DNA from: Paraburkholderia guartelaensis
Lineage (GTDB): Bacteria > Pseudomonadota > Gammaproteobacteria > Burkholderiales > Burkholderiaceae
Assembly: GCF_004353905.1 (NCBI RefSeq)
Contig: NZ_SMOD01000030.1
Location: 38,384 to 102,383 of the forward strand
Length of the DNA stretch: 64,000 bases
Direction: 5' to 3'
The number at the start of each line of letters is the position of its first letter. Position 1 is the stretch's first letter. Position numbers and translations under genes: made by a program. A model generated the notes under the pieces. That model was not told where the DNA came from and did no database searches. It saw only the letters and a program-made list of their open reading frames with translations. Of this stretch, positions 26,996-36,138 are shown in pieces.

Positions 26996-28426
26996 GTGCA
27001 CAAGATCGACCAGTACTACATTGGCGGCCAGTGGGTCGCGCCCGCGCCAGGCGCGAGTATTCATGAGATGGTTTGCCCTGTCACAGAAGCGGTGACGGGA
27101 ACCGTGCTCCTCGGCACGCACGCCGATGTCGAGCGCGCCGTTGCCGCGGCGCGCGACGCGTGGCCCGCGTGGTCGGCCACGAGCGTTGCGAGCCGCGTGG
27201 CGCTGCTCACGCGCATCATCGAGCGCTATACCGCGCGTTATGACGAACTCGCGCGTGCAGTGAGCACGGAAATTGGCGCCCCGATCAAGCTGAGCCACGA
27301 ACTGCAGGCGCGTGTGGGCCTCGCGCAGCTGCAGAGCGTGCGCGCCGCACTGGAATCGTTCGAATTCAGCGAGCGGCGCGGCACGACCGAGATCGTGCGC
27401 GAAGCCGTGGGCGTTGTCGCGCTCATTACGCCATGGAACTGGCCGCTCAACCAGATTGCGGCCAAGGTCGCGCCGGCGCTCGCGGCGGGCTGCACGGTCG
27501 TGCTCAAGCCTTCCGAGATTGCGCCGCTAGATGCGCGTCTCTTCGCGGAGATACTCGACGAGGCAGGTGTGCCGCCTGGCGTATTCAACCTGGTCTACGG
27601 CGACGGCGCGACGGTGGGCGCGGCACTGGCCAGCCATCCCGACATCGACATGGTGTCGATCACGGGCTCGACGCGAGCGGGGGCGCAAGTTGCTTCGAGC
27701 GCCGCGGCCACGGTCAAGCGTGTGGCGCAGGAGTTGGGTGGCAAATCGCCGAGCCTCGTCTTCGAAGATGCCGATCTGCCAACCGCGATAAAAGCGAGCG
27801 TGCTGTCCTGCATGCTGAATTCTGGGCAAACCTGTATCGCGCCTACGCGCCTGCTCGTGCAGCGCAGCCAGTACGATGCGGCCGTCGAGATTGCGTGCGC
27901 GACGGTCAACGCGTTGAAGGTCGGTGATCCCACCGCGGCGGACACGATCCTCGGCCCGATTTCCAATCGTGCCCAGTACGAAAAAGTCCAGCGGATGATC
28001 GCGATCGGCATTGAAGAGGGGGCGCGTCTCGTGGCGGGCGGCGAGGGTAGGCCTGCGCATCTGTCACGCGGTTTCTTCGCGCGCCCAACCGTGTTCGCCG
28101 ACGTGCGCAATGACATGACGATCGCACGTGAAGAAATCTTCGGGCCGGTGCTCGCGATACTTCCGTTCGACACGGAAGAAGAGGCCATCGCCATCGCAAA
28201 CGACACGCCGTATGGCCTCGCCGCCTACTTGTGGTCGGGCGACGCAGCGCGCGTTCGGCGCGTGGCGGCACAACTGCGCGCGGGCAGCGTGCAGATCAAC
28301 GGCGCGAAGATGGACCTTTCGGCGCCGTTCGGTGGCATGAAAGCATCCGGCAATGGCCGGGAGCACGGCGCGTATGGTCTCGCGGAGTTCCTCGAATACA
28401 AGCAGATTACGGGTTGCGCGGCATGA
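26996..28426 (+). CDS. Aldehyde dehydrogenase (NAD(P)+)
   Basis: 476 residues from GTG 26996, preceded by AGGAACC. Motifs: TPWNWPLNQIAAKVAPALAA, VSITGSTRAGAQVASSAA, the general-base Glu in AQELGGKSP (about residue 246) and the nucleophile Cys in NSGQTCIAPTR (about residue 280). It oxidises an aldehyde to the acid, likely the aldehyde released by the neighbouring dioxygenase (inference). The stop is followed, in the same frame, by an open 29-codon stretch listed separately. Confidence 0.9.
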   Translation: MHKIDQYYIGGQWVAPAPGASIHEMVCPVTEAVTGTVLLGTHADVERAVAAARDAWPAWSATSVASRVALLTRIIERYTARYDELARAVSTEIGAPIKLSHELQARVGLAQLQSVRAALESFEFSERRGTTEIVREAVGVVALITPWNWPLNQIAAKVAPALAAGCTVVLKPSEIAPLDARLFAEILDEAGVPPGVFNLVYGDGATVGAALASHPDIDMVSITGSTRAGAQVASSAAATVKRVAQELGGKSPSLVFEDADLPTAIKASVLSCMLNSGQTCIAPTRLLVQRSQYDAAVEIACATVNALKVGDPTAADTILGPISNRAQYEKVQRMIAIGIEEGARLVAGGEGRPAHLSRGFFARPTVFADVRNDMTIAREEIFGPVLAILPFDTEEEAIAIANDTPYGLAAYLWSGDAARVRRVAAQLRAGSVQINGAKMDLSAPFGGMKASGNGREHGAYGLAEFLEYKQITGCAA

Positions 28427-28516
28427 ATCGAACCGCACAGGCGCGTTTCAGACACCAACGCCGCCGCGATCATGATCGCGGAAAAGGCGGCAGACCTGAT
28501 GCGCGCCGGCGTATAG
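28427..28516 (+). pseudogene. Short in-frame coding-like remnant after the ALDH stop
   Basis: Straight after the ALDH TGA the same frame stays open for 29 codons to TAG. It reads partly like protein (SDTNAAAIMIAEKAADLMRA) with normal host codon use. It contains the 18-bp palindrome CCGCGATCATGATCGCGG at 28464-28481. It may be the 3' end of a deleted gene; no start codon or ribosome-binding site supports a separate gene. Confidence 0.25.
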
Positions 28517-28605
28517 ATGACGCCAGTCACTATGTATTGCCGTTCTCCATTTAATCTGGATAACGAATCAAGTTACACCGCGTTAGAACTCCGAGGTCAA
28601 GAATC

Positions 28606-29889
28606 ATGCTTCAGATCGAACAACCCGTGGCCGCCACGCATGCTGTGCGTGTGCGCAACGGCTGGGCCACGGTCGCCGCGCTGTTTCTGTTCATGGCGCT
28701 CAATTTCGCGGATAAAGCCGTGGTCGGGCTGGTCGCGGTGCCGATGATGCGGGACATGGGATTGAGCCCGGCGCAGTTCGGCATCGTCGGCAGCGCGTTC
28801 TTCGTGCTGTTCGCCGTGTCGGCCATCGGCGTGGGCTGGATCGCTGACCGCATCGATACCACGTGGCTGCTCGCCGGGCTTGCGCTCGTCTGGGTAGCCG
28901 CGCAGTTGCCGATGATCTGGCCAGCCAGCTTCGCGACGCTCGTGCTGTGCCGCATCGTGCTGGGCGCGGGCGAGGGGCCCGCGTTGCCGCTCGCGATGCA
29001 CGTGACCTACGAGGCCTTCGACGACCGGCGGCGCAGCCTGCCCACGTTGATCGTTCAGCTCGGCGCGACGGCGGGGCTCGTGCTGGCCGGGCCCGCGCTG
29101 ACGTTCGTCGAGCAGCGCTGGCACTGGCGCGCCACGTTCCTCGCACTCGGCGTGGCCGGTGTGGCCTGGGTAGCGCTATGGCTCGCGGTGCGTCTCGTAG
29201 GGGCGCCGCGCGGGCGCGTTCGGGCTCGGGCAGCTACGCGCGCCGTCACGCCCAGCTGGCGTGTGCTGCGCTCGCACTTCGGCAGGGCAACGGTGCTGAC
29301 CGTCTTGCTCCAGTCCTTCGCGGGCTATGCGGTCGTCGCCTGCGGTATCACGTGGATGCCCGTGTATTTCCGCCTCGGGCTGGGCTTGCCGCCCGCACGC
29401 GCAGGCTGGCTGTTCGGTCTGCAAGTGCTTTTGCAGGTGCCGGTCGGGTTCGCGCTGGCCACGCTCTCGCACGCGCTGCTCAGGCGCAATGTCTCGACGC
29501 GCATCGCGCGAGGCGTGCTCGTGAGCGCGTGCTGCACGGTCGGCGGCATCTTGCTGTGCGCCTCGTTTGCACCGTGGCCGCCGCTCGCGAAGGTGGTGCT
29601 GGTGGGCGTGGCATGCGCATTCGCCACGCAGGCGTTCACGTTCGGGCCGCAACTCGTGGCCGAAGTCGTGCCGGGCGCGAACCGGGCCGCGATGTTATCG
29701 AGCGTTCATGCGCTCGCCACGACGGCCGGTTTGTTCGCGCCTGCGCTCATGGGACGTCTCGTCGATTCGACGGCGGGCCCACGCGGCTACGAAGCGGGTT
29801 TCGGCGCAATGGGCGCGCTACTCGCCGTCGCGGGCGTGGCGGGCTTTCTGTGGCTGCAGCCCACAAAGGAGGGCCACGGGGCGAGCTGA
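28606..29889 (+). CDS. MFS transporter
   Basis: 427 residues, 12 predicted helices. The N-terminal half has FLFMALNFADKAVVGLVAVP, then GWIADRIDTTWLL as loop 2-3 (a relaxed version of the MFS signature), and RIVLGAGEGPALPLAMH in helix 4, the pattern of the anion:cation symporter group (aromatic acid and sugar-acid carriers). It probably imports the substrate of the adjoining dioxygenase/dehydrogenase. It is co-directional with them and with the porin gene downstream. Confidence 0.88.
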   Translation: MLQIEQPVAATHAVRVRNGWATVAALFLFMALNFADKAVVGLVAVPMMRDMGLSPAQFGIVGSAFFVLFAVSAIGVGWIADRIDTTWLLAGLALVWVAAQLPMIWPASFATLVLCRIVLGAGEGPALPLAMHVTYEAFDDRRRSLPTLIVQLGATAGLVLAGPALTFVEQRWHWRATFLALGVAGVAWVALWLAVRLVGAPRGRVRARAATRAVTPSWRVLRSHFGRATVLTVLLQSFAGYAVVACGITWMPVYFRLGLGLPPARAGWLFGLQVLLQVPVGFALATLSHALLRRNVSTRIARGVLVSACCTVGGILLCASFAPWPPLAKVVLVGVACAFATQAFTFGPQLVAEVVPGANRAAMLSSVHALATTAGLFAPALMGRLVDSTAGPRGYEAGFGAMGALLAVAGVAGFLWLQPTKEGHGAS

Positions 29890-30001
29890 CATCCGCGTAC
29901 CCGATTCGACCGAAAGATTTTCTCGGCCGGGTTCTTTGGTAATTCGCAGTGCAATCCATTCCGCCAACGAGCGGATACCGACAACAGAAGAGGAGACATG
30001 C

Positions 30002-31123
30002 ATGCGTTTGAAGCTGATTAGCCAGGGTGTGATGGGCGCAACGTTCGCAATGGCCGCGAGCGCCGCGTGCGCCCAGACGAGCGTGACGCTATACGGCGTG
30101 GCCGACACGTTCTTCCAGTACCTGAACAACGGCGGCGCCGCTTCGGTTTCCCAGCGCAGCGGCGGTTCGACGGGCTCGATGTTCGGCCTGAAGGGTTCCG
30201 AAGACCTGGGCAACGGGTACAAGGCCAATTTCGTGCTCGAAAACGGCTACAACATCAACAACGGCGCGGGTTTTGCGGACACGACCGCCTTGTTCTATCG
30301 CCAGGCGTGGGTAGGCGTGGCGCACGGCGACTACGGCGCGCTCACGTTCGGCAGGCAGTACCAGCCGAGCTTCCGCGCCGTCTACCCAACCGATCCGTTT
30401 CGCGCCAACGAAGTTCTTTCGCCGCTTTCGGCCGCAGTGCTCGCAACCGATCGCAATACGCTTTCCGCGCAGTATGCCGCGGGCCGCACGAGCAATTCGA
30501 TCCTGTATGTCTCGCCGAAAATGGCCGGGTTCCAGCTCAACGCCATGTATGGTTTCGCTGCGACCGTCACGCAGCCGGTGCCGGCGACCACGGGCAATAT
30601 TCTCGACATTTCCGCGACCTATACCGGGTACGGCCTCTTCGTCGGCCTCGCCTATATGAACGAACATTCGGGCACGGAAACCGTGCCGGGCCTGCCGTCC
30701 GCCCTCACGCTCGTGGGCACGCAGCACTACACGGCGGCGCTCGCCTACCGTGTCGGCATTGTCAACCTGCAGGCGAATTATTCATACGCGAGCCCGAAAA
30801 CGCCGCCGGCGCATTCGCTCGCGGCCGCACTCGGCACCGCGCATGCGTACAACGTGACGGAGGTAGGCGCGACGATCCAGGCCACTTCGTTCGACGCCAT
30901 CCAGATCGCCGGTATTCAGCGCAACATTCACGGCCTCGACGACGAAACGCTGGGCGTGGAGCTTGGCTACGATCACCAGATATCGAAGCGCACGAGCTTT
31001 TACGCGCGCGCCGGCTATCTGAAGAACCACGGCCAGGCGAAGATGAGCTGGCCCGGCATTTCTGTCACGGCATCGAATTCTTCGCAAACACTTGCCGTGC
31101 TCGGCATCTCGCATCTTTTCTGA
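30002..31123 (+). CDS. Gram-negative general porin
   Basis: 373 residues from ATG 30002, preceded by an AGAGGAG site; the frame is open upstream but without a signal. Signal peptide residues 1-24 end at ACA-QTSVTLYGVADTF, the standard beta-proteobacterial OmpC-like start. The body alternates strands and loops and ends in the typical C-terminal Phe (VLGISHLF). It forms an outer-membrane trimeric pore. Its place beside the MFS gene suggests a shared role in uptake. An 8-bp stem hairpin follows. Confidence 0.92.
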   Translation: MRLKLISQGVMGATFAMAASAACAQTSVTLYGVADTFFQYLNNGGAASVSQRSGGSTGSMFGLKGSEDLGNGYKANFVLENGYNINNGAGFADTTALFYRQAWVGVAHGDYGALTFGRQYQPSFRAVYPTDPFRANEVLSPLSAAVLATDRNTLSAQYAAGRTSNSILYVSPKMAGFQLNAMYGFAATVTQPVPATTGNILDISATYTGYGLFVGLAYMNEHSGTETVPGLPSALTLVGTQHYTAALAYRVGIVNLQANYSYASPKTPPAHSLAAALGTAHAYNVTEVGATIQATSFDAIQIAGIQRNIHGLDDETLGVELGYDHQISKRTSFYARAGYLKNHGQAKMSWPGISVTASNSSQTLAVLGISHLF

Positions 31124-31151
31124 AGCGAATTACTACGGAGTACAAATAGAT

Positions 31152-31181
31152 GGCGACGCGGCGCGGCATGCCTGCGTCGCC
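31152..31181 (+). terminator. Hairpin after the porin gene
   Basis: GGCGACGC (31152-31159) pairs with GCGTCGCC (31174-31181) over a 14-nt loop, 28 bp after the porin stop, followed by a short pyrimidine-rich run. Confidence 0.5.
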
Positions 31182-31306
31182 GCTTTCGATATGCCTTCAT
31201 TTTGCCATGTGCAACAAGAGGGTAGCGGCACGGCGAAAGGCCCTCAAAACAGGTATGCTGCAGGCATCCCGTGTGTCCCGCGCGGGGCACGAACGTGGAG
31301 TCCCCG

Positions 31307-31924
31307 ATGTCTGCCAATCCTGCCAGTGTGTCCTCCGGACTGCGCGAAGTCTGGTTGATCCGTCATGGTGAAACGGAATGGAGCCTCTCCGGGCAGCACA
31401 CCGGTCGCACCGATATCGCACTCACCGGGCACGGGCGCGAGCAGGCGCGCTCGCTGGCCCCTTCACTCGCCGCACAGCACTTCGATGCGGTGCTTTGCAG
31501 CCCGATGGCGCGGGCCATCGAAACCTGCCAGCTCGCGGGCCTCGGCGACCAGATGACGATTTCGGCCGACTTGCACGAATGGGACTACGGGATTTACGAA
31601 GGCCTCAAGACGGCGGATATCCGCAAGACCGAACCCGACTGGAGCGTGTGGCATTCGCCCATCGCGCATGGCGAGGATCTCGCGCGCGTTCAGGCGCGCG
31701 CCGCGTCGGTAATCGAGGGCCTGCTGGCCATGCGGGGCCGCGTGGCGCTCTTTTCGCACGCGCATTTCCTGCGCGCGTTGGGGGGCTGCTGGGCTTCCGG
31801 TTCGGCGGCGCTCGGCGAGCATCTGTATCTCGACACGGCTTCGGTGAGCATTCTCGGCTTCGATCACGAAAGCCGCGCCATCCGCCGCTGGAATGCGCTC
31901 GGCGAGCGTAGGGCGTTGATGTGA
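31307..31924 (+). CDS. Histidine phosphatase family protein
   Basis: 205 residues from ATG 31307, which has GGAG 7 bp upstream; a longer in-frame start at 31271 lacks one. The catalytic phosphohistidine motif LIRHGETEWSLSGQHTGR is near the N-terminus, with the second catalytic His in LFSHAHFLRALGG near residue 155. The fold is phosphoglycerate mutase-like; the substrate (sugar phosphate, nucleotide or cobalamin precursor) is not evident. No cobalamin genes are adjacent. Confidence 0.88.
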   Translation: MSANPASVSSGLREVWLIRHGETEWSLSGQHTGRTDIALTGHGREQARSLAPSLAAQHFDAVLCSPMARAIETCQLAGLGDQMTISADLHEWDYGIYEGLKTADIRKTEPDWSVWHSPIAHGEDLARVQARAASVIEGLLAMRGRVALFSHAHFLRALGGCWASGSAALGEHLYLDTASVSILGFDHESRAIRRWNALGERRALM

Positions 31925-31943
31925 AGAAGCCCGGCGCGCGCGC

Positions 31944-33047
31944 TTAGCGCAAGGAGCACGACAGCCAATGCGCGATGCGCACGCCGTCCAGACGAGAGCC
32001 CTCGGGCGTTGCACTCCCCAGCAGGGTGACGATCACGGGCCGTCGGCCATGCACCATCACGCGCATCACCATATTGTGGCCGGACTCGTTGATGAAGCCG
32101 GTTTTCTGCACGCTCGCGCGCACCTGCCCGTAGCGCACCAGCCGATTGCTGTTCACATACTGCAACTGCCCCTGGCCAGTGGCCACGCGTTCCTGATGAT
32201 CGATCGAATAGCGGCGAATGAGCGGGTAGCCATTGGCCGCACGTACGAGGCTCGCCAGTTCGCGCGCGGTTGAAACGTTCTGCGGCGAGAGCCCCGTCGC
32301 GTTGACGAAATGCGTGTGCGTCATGCCAAGACGCTGCGCTTTCGCGTTCATTGCCGCGATGAACGCAGGCTGCCCGCCCGGATAGTCGCGGCTGAGCGCC
32401 GAAGCCGCACGGTTTTCCGAGGACATCAGCGCCACGTGCAGCATGTTCGCGCGCGTGAGCGACGCTCCCACGCCGAGGCGCGAATGCGTGAATTTGAGCG
32501 TGTCGAGATCGGCGGTTGTGACTGAGAGCCGCTGCTGCAGGGGCGCGTGTGCACTATCGAGCCAGACGATGGCCGTCATGAGCTTCGACACCGACGCAAT
32601 GGGTGCCACTGTGTCCGCATGGCGCGCGTAGAGCGGCGTGTGGGTGTTTTCGTCGACGACGTACACCGCATGCGAGAAGAGCTGCTTGCGTGACGCCGGC
32701 GTGAAGCCGCAGCGGGCGAGCAGGCGAGGGGCGTGCGCGTTTTTGGCGCTCGCGTGCACGGCGTGTTGCGGCGCCGGCGGCGGCCCATGTCTGGGCTTCG
32801 CGCGTTTGGTGCGGCGCTTCGTGCCGGAGAGCTTGGCGGAGGGCGCATCGGCGGGCATCGAGCGATGCGCGGGCTTCGTCTTGTGCACGGCTCTCTTTTT
32901 CTTTTTGGCCGTTGCATGGTGGGTTCTTTCGGCCGCGGTGTGATGAGCGGCTGCATGGGCGCTGGCTGGAACGGCGCCGGCTGCAAGGCCCACGACGATC
33001 AGAGTGAGCAGGCTGGGCAGCAATCGAAGTCGGGAAGCGAAGGGCAT
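31944..33047 (-). CDS. pbpG: D-alanyl-D-alanine endopeptidase (PBP7-like)
   Basis: 367 residues from ATG 33047, chosen because it begins a clean signal peptide (FASRLRLLPSLLTLIVVGLA). The frame extends to 33104 without a signal. Residues about 25-110 are a basic Lys/His/Ala/Pro-rich linker. The peptidase S11 domain follows with SxxK (SVSKLM, about residue 150), SxN (SSENRAAS) and KTG (QKTGFINESG). It cleaves D-Ala-meso-DAP cross-links in the periplasm. The basic linker may bind the cell wall. It is convergent with the phosphatase gene. Confidence 0.88.
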   Translation of the reverse strand: MPFASRLRLLPSLLTLIVVGLAAGAVPASAHAAAHHTAAERTHHATAKKKKRAVHKTKPAHRSMPADAPSAKLSGTKRRTKRAKPRHGPPPAPQHAVHASAKNAHAPRLLARCGFTPASRKQLFSHAVYVVDENTHTPLYARHADTVAPIASVSKLMTAIVWLDSAHAPLQQRLSVTTADLDTLKFTHSRLGVGASLTRANMLHVALMSSENRAASALSRDYPGGQPAFIAAMNAKAQRLGMTHTHFVNATGLSPQNVSTARELASLVRAANGYPLIRRYSIDHQERVATGQGQLQYVNSNRLVRYGQVRASVQKTGFINESGHNMVMRVMVHGRRPVIVTLLGSATPEGSRLDGVRIAHWLSCSLR

Positions 33048-33230
33048 CGACAGATGGGCTTGAACGTTGGGTCTGCGCGGCGCGCGTCGACATTTTGGCG
33101 GCATTGTTCGAGCCGCATCGACCGATGAAGTTCCATTCCGCTTCCATAATCGTCATTCAGTGGGACCATCGTCGTATTGAATGCGCGGCGAGCAGGACCG
33201 TATACTCTGTGATGCCAAGGGGGAACAGGG

Positions 33231-33911
33231 ATGCTCAATCAACTCTCCGACACCTTCCTGCTCGTCTTCGCGGGACTCTTTCCCGTGATTAATCCGCCCG
33301 CGGCGGGGTTCATCGTCCTGAGCATGCTGCCGCATGCGACGGCCAGCGAACGCGCATTTCTCGCGCGGATCATTGCCATCAACAGCCTGTTCATTCTGCT
33401 CGGGGCGCTGCTCATGGGCGCCTATGTGCTGTCGTTCTTTGGCATCTCGATACCCGTGTTGCGGGTGGCGGGCGGGTTGGTCATCGCGTTCGCCGGCTGG
33501 AACCTGCTTCACAAATCGACCGATGGCGCGGAGGCGGCACAATCGCAGGCGCCCCCGGATTCGGCGCGCCAGGCGACGCTGCGCGCCATGGCGTTTTATC
33601 CGCTCACGCTGCCGGTCACCGTTGGGCCGGGGTCGATTGCGATCGCGATTGCGCTTGGCACAGGCCGGCCGCGCGGTCACGTGCAACTTGTCAATGTCGT
33701 CGGCGTGTTGCTTGCCTTGGTCGTTCTTTGCGGCTGCATCTATCTGTGTGTGCGCTTCGCGGGGCATGTCGGCAAGCGGCTCGGACCAGTCGGCACGGAA
33801 GTGTTCATGCGCCTGCTCGCATTTGTGCTGCTGTGCATCGGCCTGCAGATTTTGTGGCTCGGGCTCGAAGATCTGCTCGAGACGGTGCCGTTTTCGGTGA
33901 GCATCAAATAG
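33231..33911 (+). CDS. MarC family integral membrane protein
   Basis: 226 residues, about six membrane helices. The N-terminus (FLLVFAGLFPVINPPAAGFI) and the central RATLRAMAFYPLTLPVTVGPG match MarC/UPF0056, a family often labelled NAAT transporter whose substrate is unproven. It is divergent from the endopeptidase gene and is followed by the sugar operon regulator 127 bp later. Confidence 0.85.
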   Translation: MLNQLSDTFLLVFAGLFPVINPPAAGFIVLSMLPHATASERAFLARIIAINSLFILLGALLMGAYVLSFFGISIPVLRVAGGLVIAFAGWNLLHKSTDGAEAAQSQAPPDSARQATLRAMAFYPLTLPVTVGPGSIAIAIALGTGRPRGHVQLVNVVGVLLALVVLCGCIYLCVRFAGHVGKRLGPVGTEVFMRLLAFVLLCIGLQILWLGLEDLLETVPFSVSIK

Positions 33912-34005
33912 CGCAGCGCGTTGACGTACGGGGACGCGCGCGATTGCGCGCCGCCTCCACGCTCTCCATGTTGCGGCGCATGAAAGGGAAAACCACGAGC
34001 CCATA

Positions 34006-34023
34006 ACATCAGACGTCTGATGT
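34006..34023. promoter_or_regulatory. 18-bp perfect palindrome, likely GntR operator
   Basis: ACATCAGACGTCTGATGT is fully self-complementary and ends 15 bp before the regulator's GTG start. A binding site there would block its own transcription or initiation. GntR-family operators have this short, two-fold symmetric form. Confidence 0.6.
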
Positions 34024-34038
34024 AGATTGGAGCCCAAT

Positions 34039-34782
34039 GTGGCCAACCCACGCAATCTTGCGGAAGACATGCGCCTGAGCGTCGATCAGTCGATGTGCGA
34101 GCGAATCCAGGATTCGCTGCTGGAAATGATCCGCGAGCGCTCGCTCAAGCCGGGCGATCAAATCCCCCCGGAGCCGGAGCTTTGCGAGCTGTTGGGCGTG
34201 GGCCGCTCCAGTCTGCGGGAGGCGGTAGCGCAGATGATTTCCCATGGTCTTCTCACGCGCGTGCACGGCAAGGGGACCTTCGTCAGACAAATCACGCTCA
34301 AGCTGCAAGGCGGTCTGGATGATCTGATGTCTGTGACGGACATGATACGCAGTGTCGGCGCGGTGCCTTCCACGAGTCGTTTGCAGGTGAGGACGATCGC
34401 GGCTTCCGGCAGCCTCGCGCAAAAGCTCGGCCTCGCCGAAGGCGATCCCTGCGTGCGGTTCGAACGCGTGCGGCGCGCCGATGATGCGATCGCCGCTTAC
34501 TGCATCGACATCGTGCCGAAGGCGTTGCTCGAAGGGCACGAACTGGGCGAGTCGCTATTTGGCACGCTGGAGCGCGCGGGCGTTCGACTCTCCCACACGC
34601 ATAGTTCGATCCAGCCGACCGTTCTCACCCCGCGGGATTTGCCGGAATTGCAGGAGAGCATCGGCATGTTTTTGCTGATCGACGAAGTCGATTTCGACGA
34701 GACCGGCCGCGCGGTCTGCTACAGCAACGACTACTACAACGCCAGCATTTTCAAGTTCGATCTCGTGCGTAAGCGACGTTAG
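34039..34782 (+). CDS. GntR/HutC-type regulator with UTRA domain
   Basis: 247 residues from GTG 34039, which has GGAG 6 bp upstream; a TTG at 34027 would add four residues but has no ribosome-binding site. Residues about 15-85 form a GntR winged helix (PGDQIPPEPELCELLGVGRS, then SLREAVAQM). Residues about 95-245 form the UTRA ligand domain (CVRFERVRRADDAIAAYCID). It is the first gene of the methylthioribose-type operon and probably represses it until a sugar or sugar phosphate binds. The 18-bp palindrome just upstream suggests autoregulation. Confidence 0.85.
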   Translation: MANPRNLAEDMRLSVDQSMCERIQDSLLEMIRERSLKPGDQIPPEPELCELLGVGRSSLREAVAQMISHGLLTRVHGKGTFVRQITLKLQGGLDDLMSVTDMIRSVGAVPSTSRLQVRTIAASGSLAQKLGLAEGDPCVRFERVRRADDAIAAYCIDIVPKALLEGHELGESLFGTLERAGVRLSHTHSSIQPTVLTPRDLPELQESIGMFLLIDEVDFDETGRAVCYSNDYYNASIFKFDLVRKRR

Positions 34783-34818
34783 GCGGGCCAGCGGCCCATT
34801 TCCGGACAGGAAAAACGT

Positions 34819-36078
34819 ATGCACTTCGAAGCTTTCAGCTCTGCGGAATTGACCGCCTATCTGCGGGGTATTCCGGCCGTTTGTGCAAGGCTTGGCGACG
34901 ACAGCGAATTGCAGGTCGTCGAAGTGGGCGATGGCAATCTGAACTACGTCTACTTCGTGAGCAGCACACGCGACCCGCGCTTGAGCGTCGTCGTAAAGCA
35001 GGCGCCGCCGTACCTGAGGCTGGTTGGCGAAGCGTGGCCCTTGCCGCGCGAGCGCATGGAGCGCGAAGTGGCGGCGTTGCGCCGCTTCGGCGCGCTATGC
35101 CCCGAGCACGTGCCGAGCGTTTTTCACGCGGATAGCGAGAAGTTCCTCATGGTGATGCAGCGGCTCGATTCGCATCGCGTGCTGCGCGGAGGGCTGATAG
35201 ACGGCATCGTGTACCCGCGACTCGCTGATCACATTTCCACGTTTCTCGCCCGCACGCTCTTTCATGGCTCCGATCTCTATCTGGCGCCGGATGCCAAGAA
35301 AGCGGCCGTCGGCGGCGACATCAACACGGAACTGTGCAGAATTACCGAGGAACTCGTCTTCACGTTTCCGTTCGAAGATCATCCGTCGAATGTCTATAGC
35401 CCCGCGCTCCCCGCGGCTGCGATCGAACGGCTGCGTACGCACGAGCCGCTAAGGCTCGCGGCAGGCGAGATGAAGTGGGCCTTCATGAACCATGCGGAAA
35501 CGCTCGTGCACGGCGACCTGCATACGGGCTCGATCATGGCGAACGAACACGAGACGTATGTGATCGATCCCGAGTTCGCGTTCTATGGACCGATGGGCTT
35601 CGACACGGGCGCGTTCATTGCGAACCTGCTGCTCGCGTATTACGCGCGCGACTGGCACGACCGTGCGGCGGGACGCGACCCGGCAGCCTACCAGGGCTGG
35701 CTGCTCGATCAGGTCGAGGCCGTGTGGAACGCCTTCGCGCAAAAGTTCGGGCAGATCTGGCGGCTGCACGAGCGCGAGACCGGCCACGCGTATATTGGCG
35801 GTCCGGCGGGTACGCGTGCGGCGGAGGCCTTCCGCGACGACTTCATCCGGCGGCGCTTCGCCGATACGCTCGGCTTTGCGGGCTGCAAGATGATTCGCCG
35901 CATCGTCGGCATGGCAAAGGTGGCGGAGATTACGAGTATCAAGGACGACGCGGTGCGCGCGCGGGTGGAAGTGCGCTGCCTGAAGCTCGCCGAAGCGCTG
36001 CTGGTCGGGCGGCGCGAGTTGGCTTCAATCGAGGCGGTCACCGCGTTGGCCGCTCAGGTGCTCACCGAATCGGCGTAA
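34819..36078 (+). CDS. mtnK: S-methyl-5-thioribose kinase
   Basis: 419 residues, near the family norm of about 400. The protein-kinase-like (aminoglycoside phosphotransferase) fold is shown by the catalytic loop HGDLHTGSIM and the metal motif VIDPEFAFYGPMGFD. The N-terminal GDGNLNYVYFV strand is the MtnK nucleotide loop. It would phosphorylate 5-methylthioribose, or 5-deoxyribose, at C1 with ATP. It is followed 60 bp later by the isomerase. AGGAAAAA precedes the ATG. Confidence 0.88.
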   Translation: MHFEAFSSAELTAYLRGIPAVCARLGDDSELQVVEVGDGNLNYVYFVSSTRDPRLSVVVKQAPPYLRLVGEAWPLPRERMEREVAALRRFGALCPEHVPSVFHADSEKFLMVMQRLDSHRVLRGGLIDGIVYPRLADHISTFLARTLFHGSDLYLAPDAKKAAVGGDINTELCRITEELVFTFPFEDHPSNVYSPALPAAAIERLRTHEPLRLAAGEMKWAFMNHAETLVHGDLHTGSIMANEHETYVIDPEFAFYGPMGFDTGAFIANLLLAYYARDWHDRAAGRDPAAYQGWLLDQVEAVWNAFAQKFGQIWRLHERETGHAYIGGPAGTRAAEAFRDDFIRRRFADTLGFAGCKMIRRIVGMAKVAEITSIKDDAVRARVEVRCLKLAEALLVGRRELASIEAVTALAAQVLTESA

Positions 36079-36138
36079 GTGAATACAGGCTGCCGCATGA
36101 GCGGCAGAGCCCGGACAACCGGCATCGACGGAGAACGT

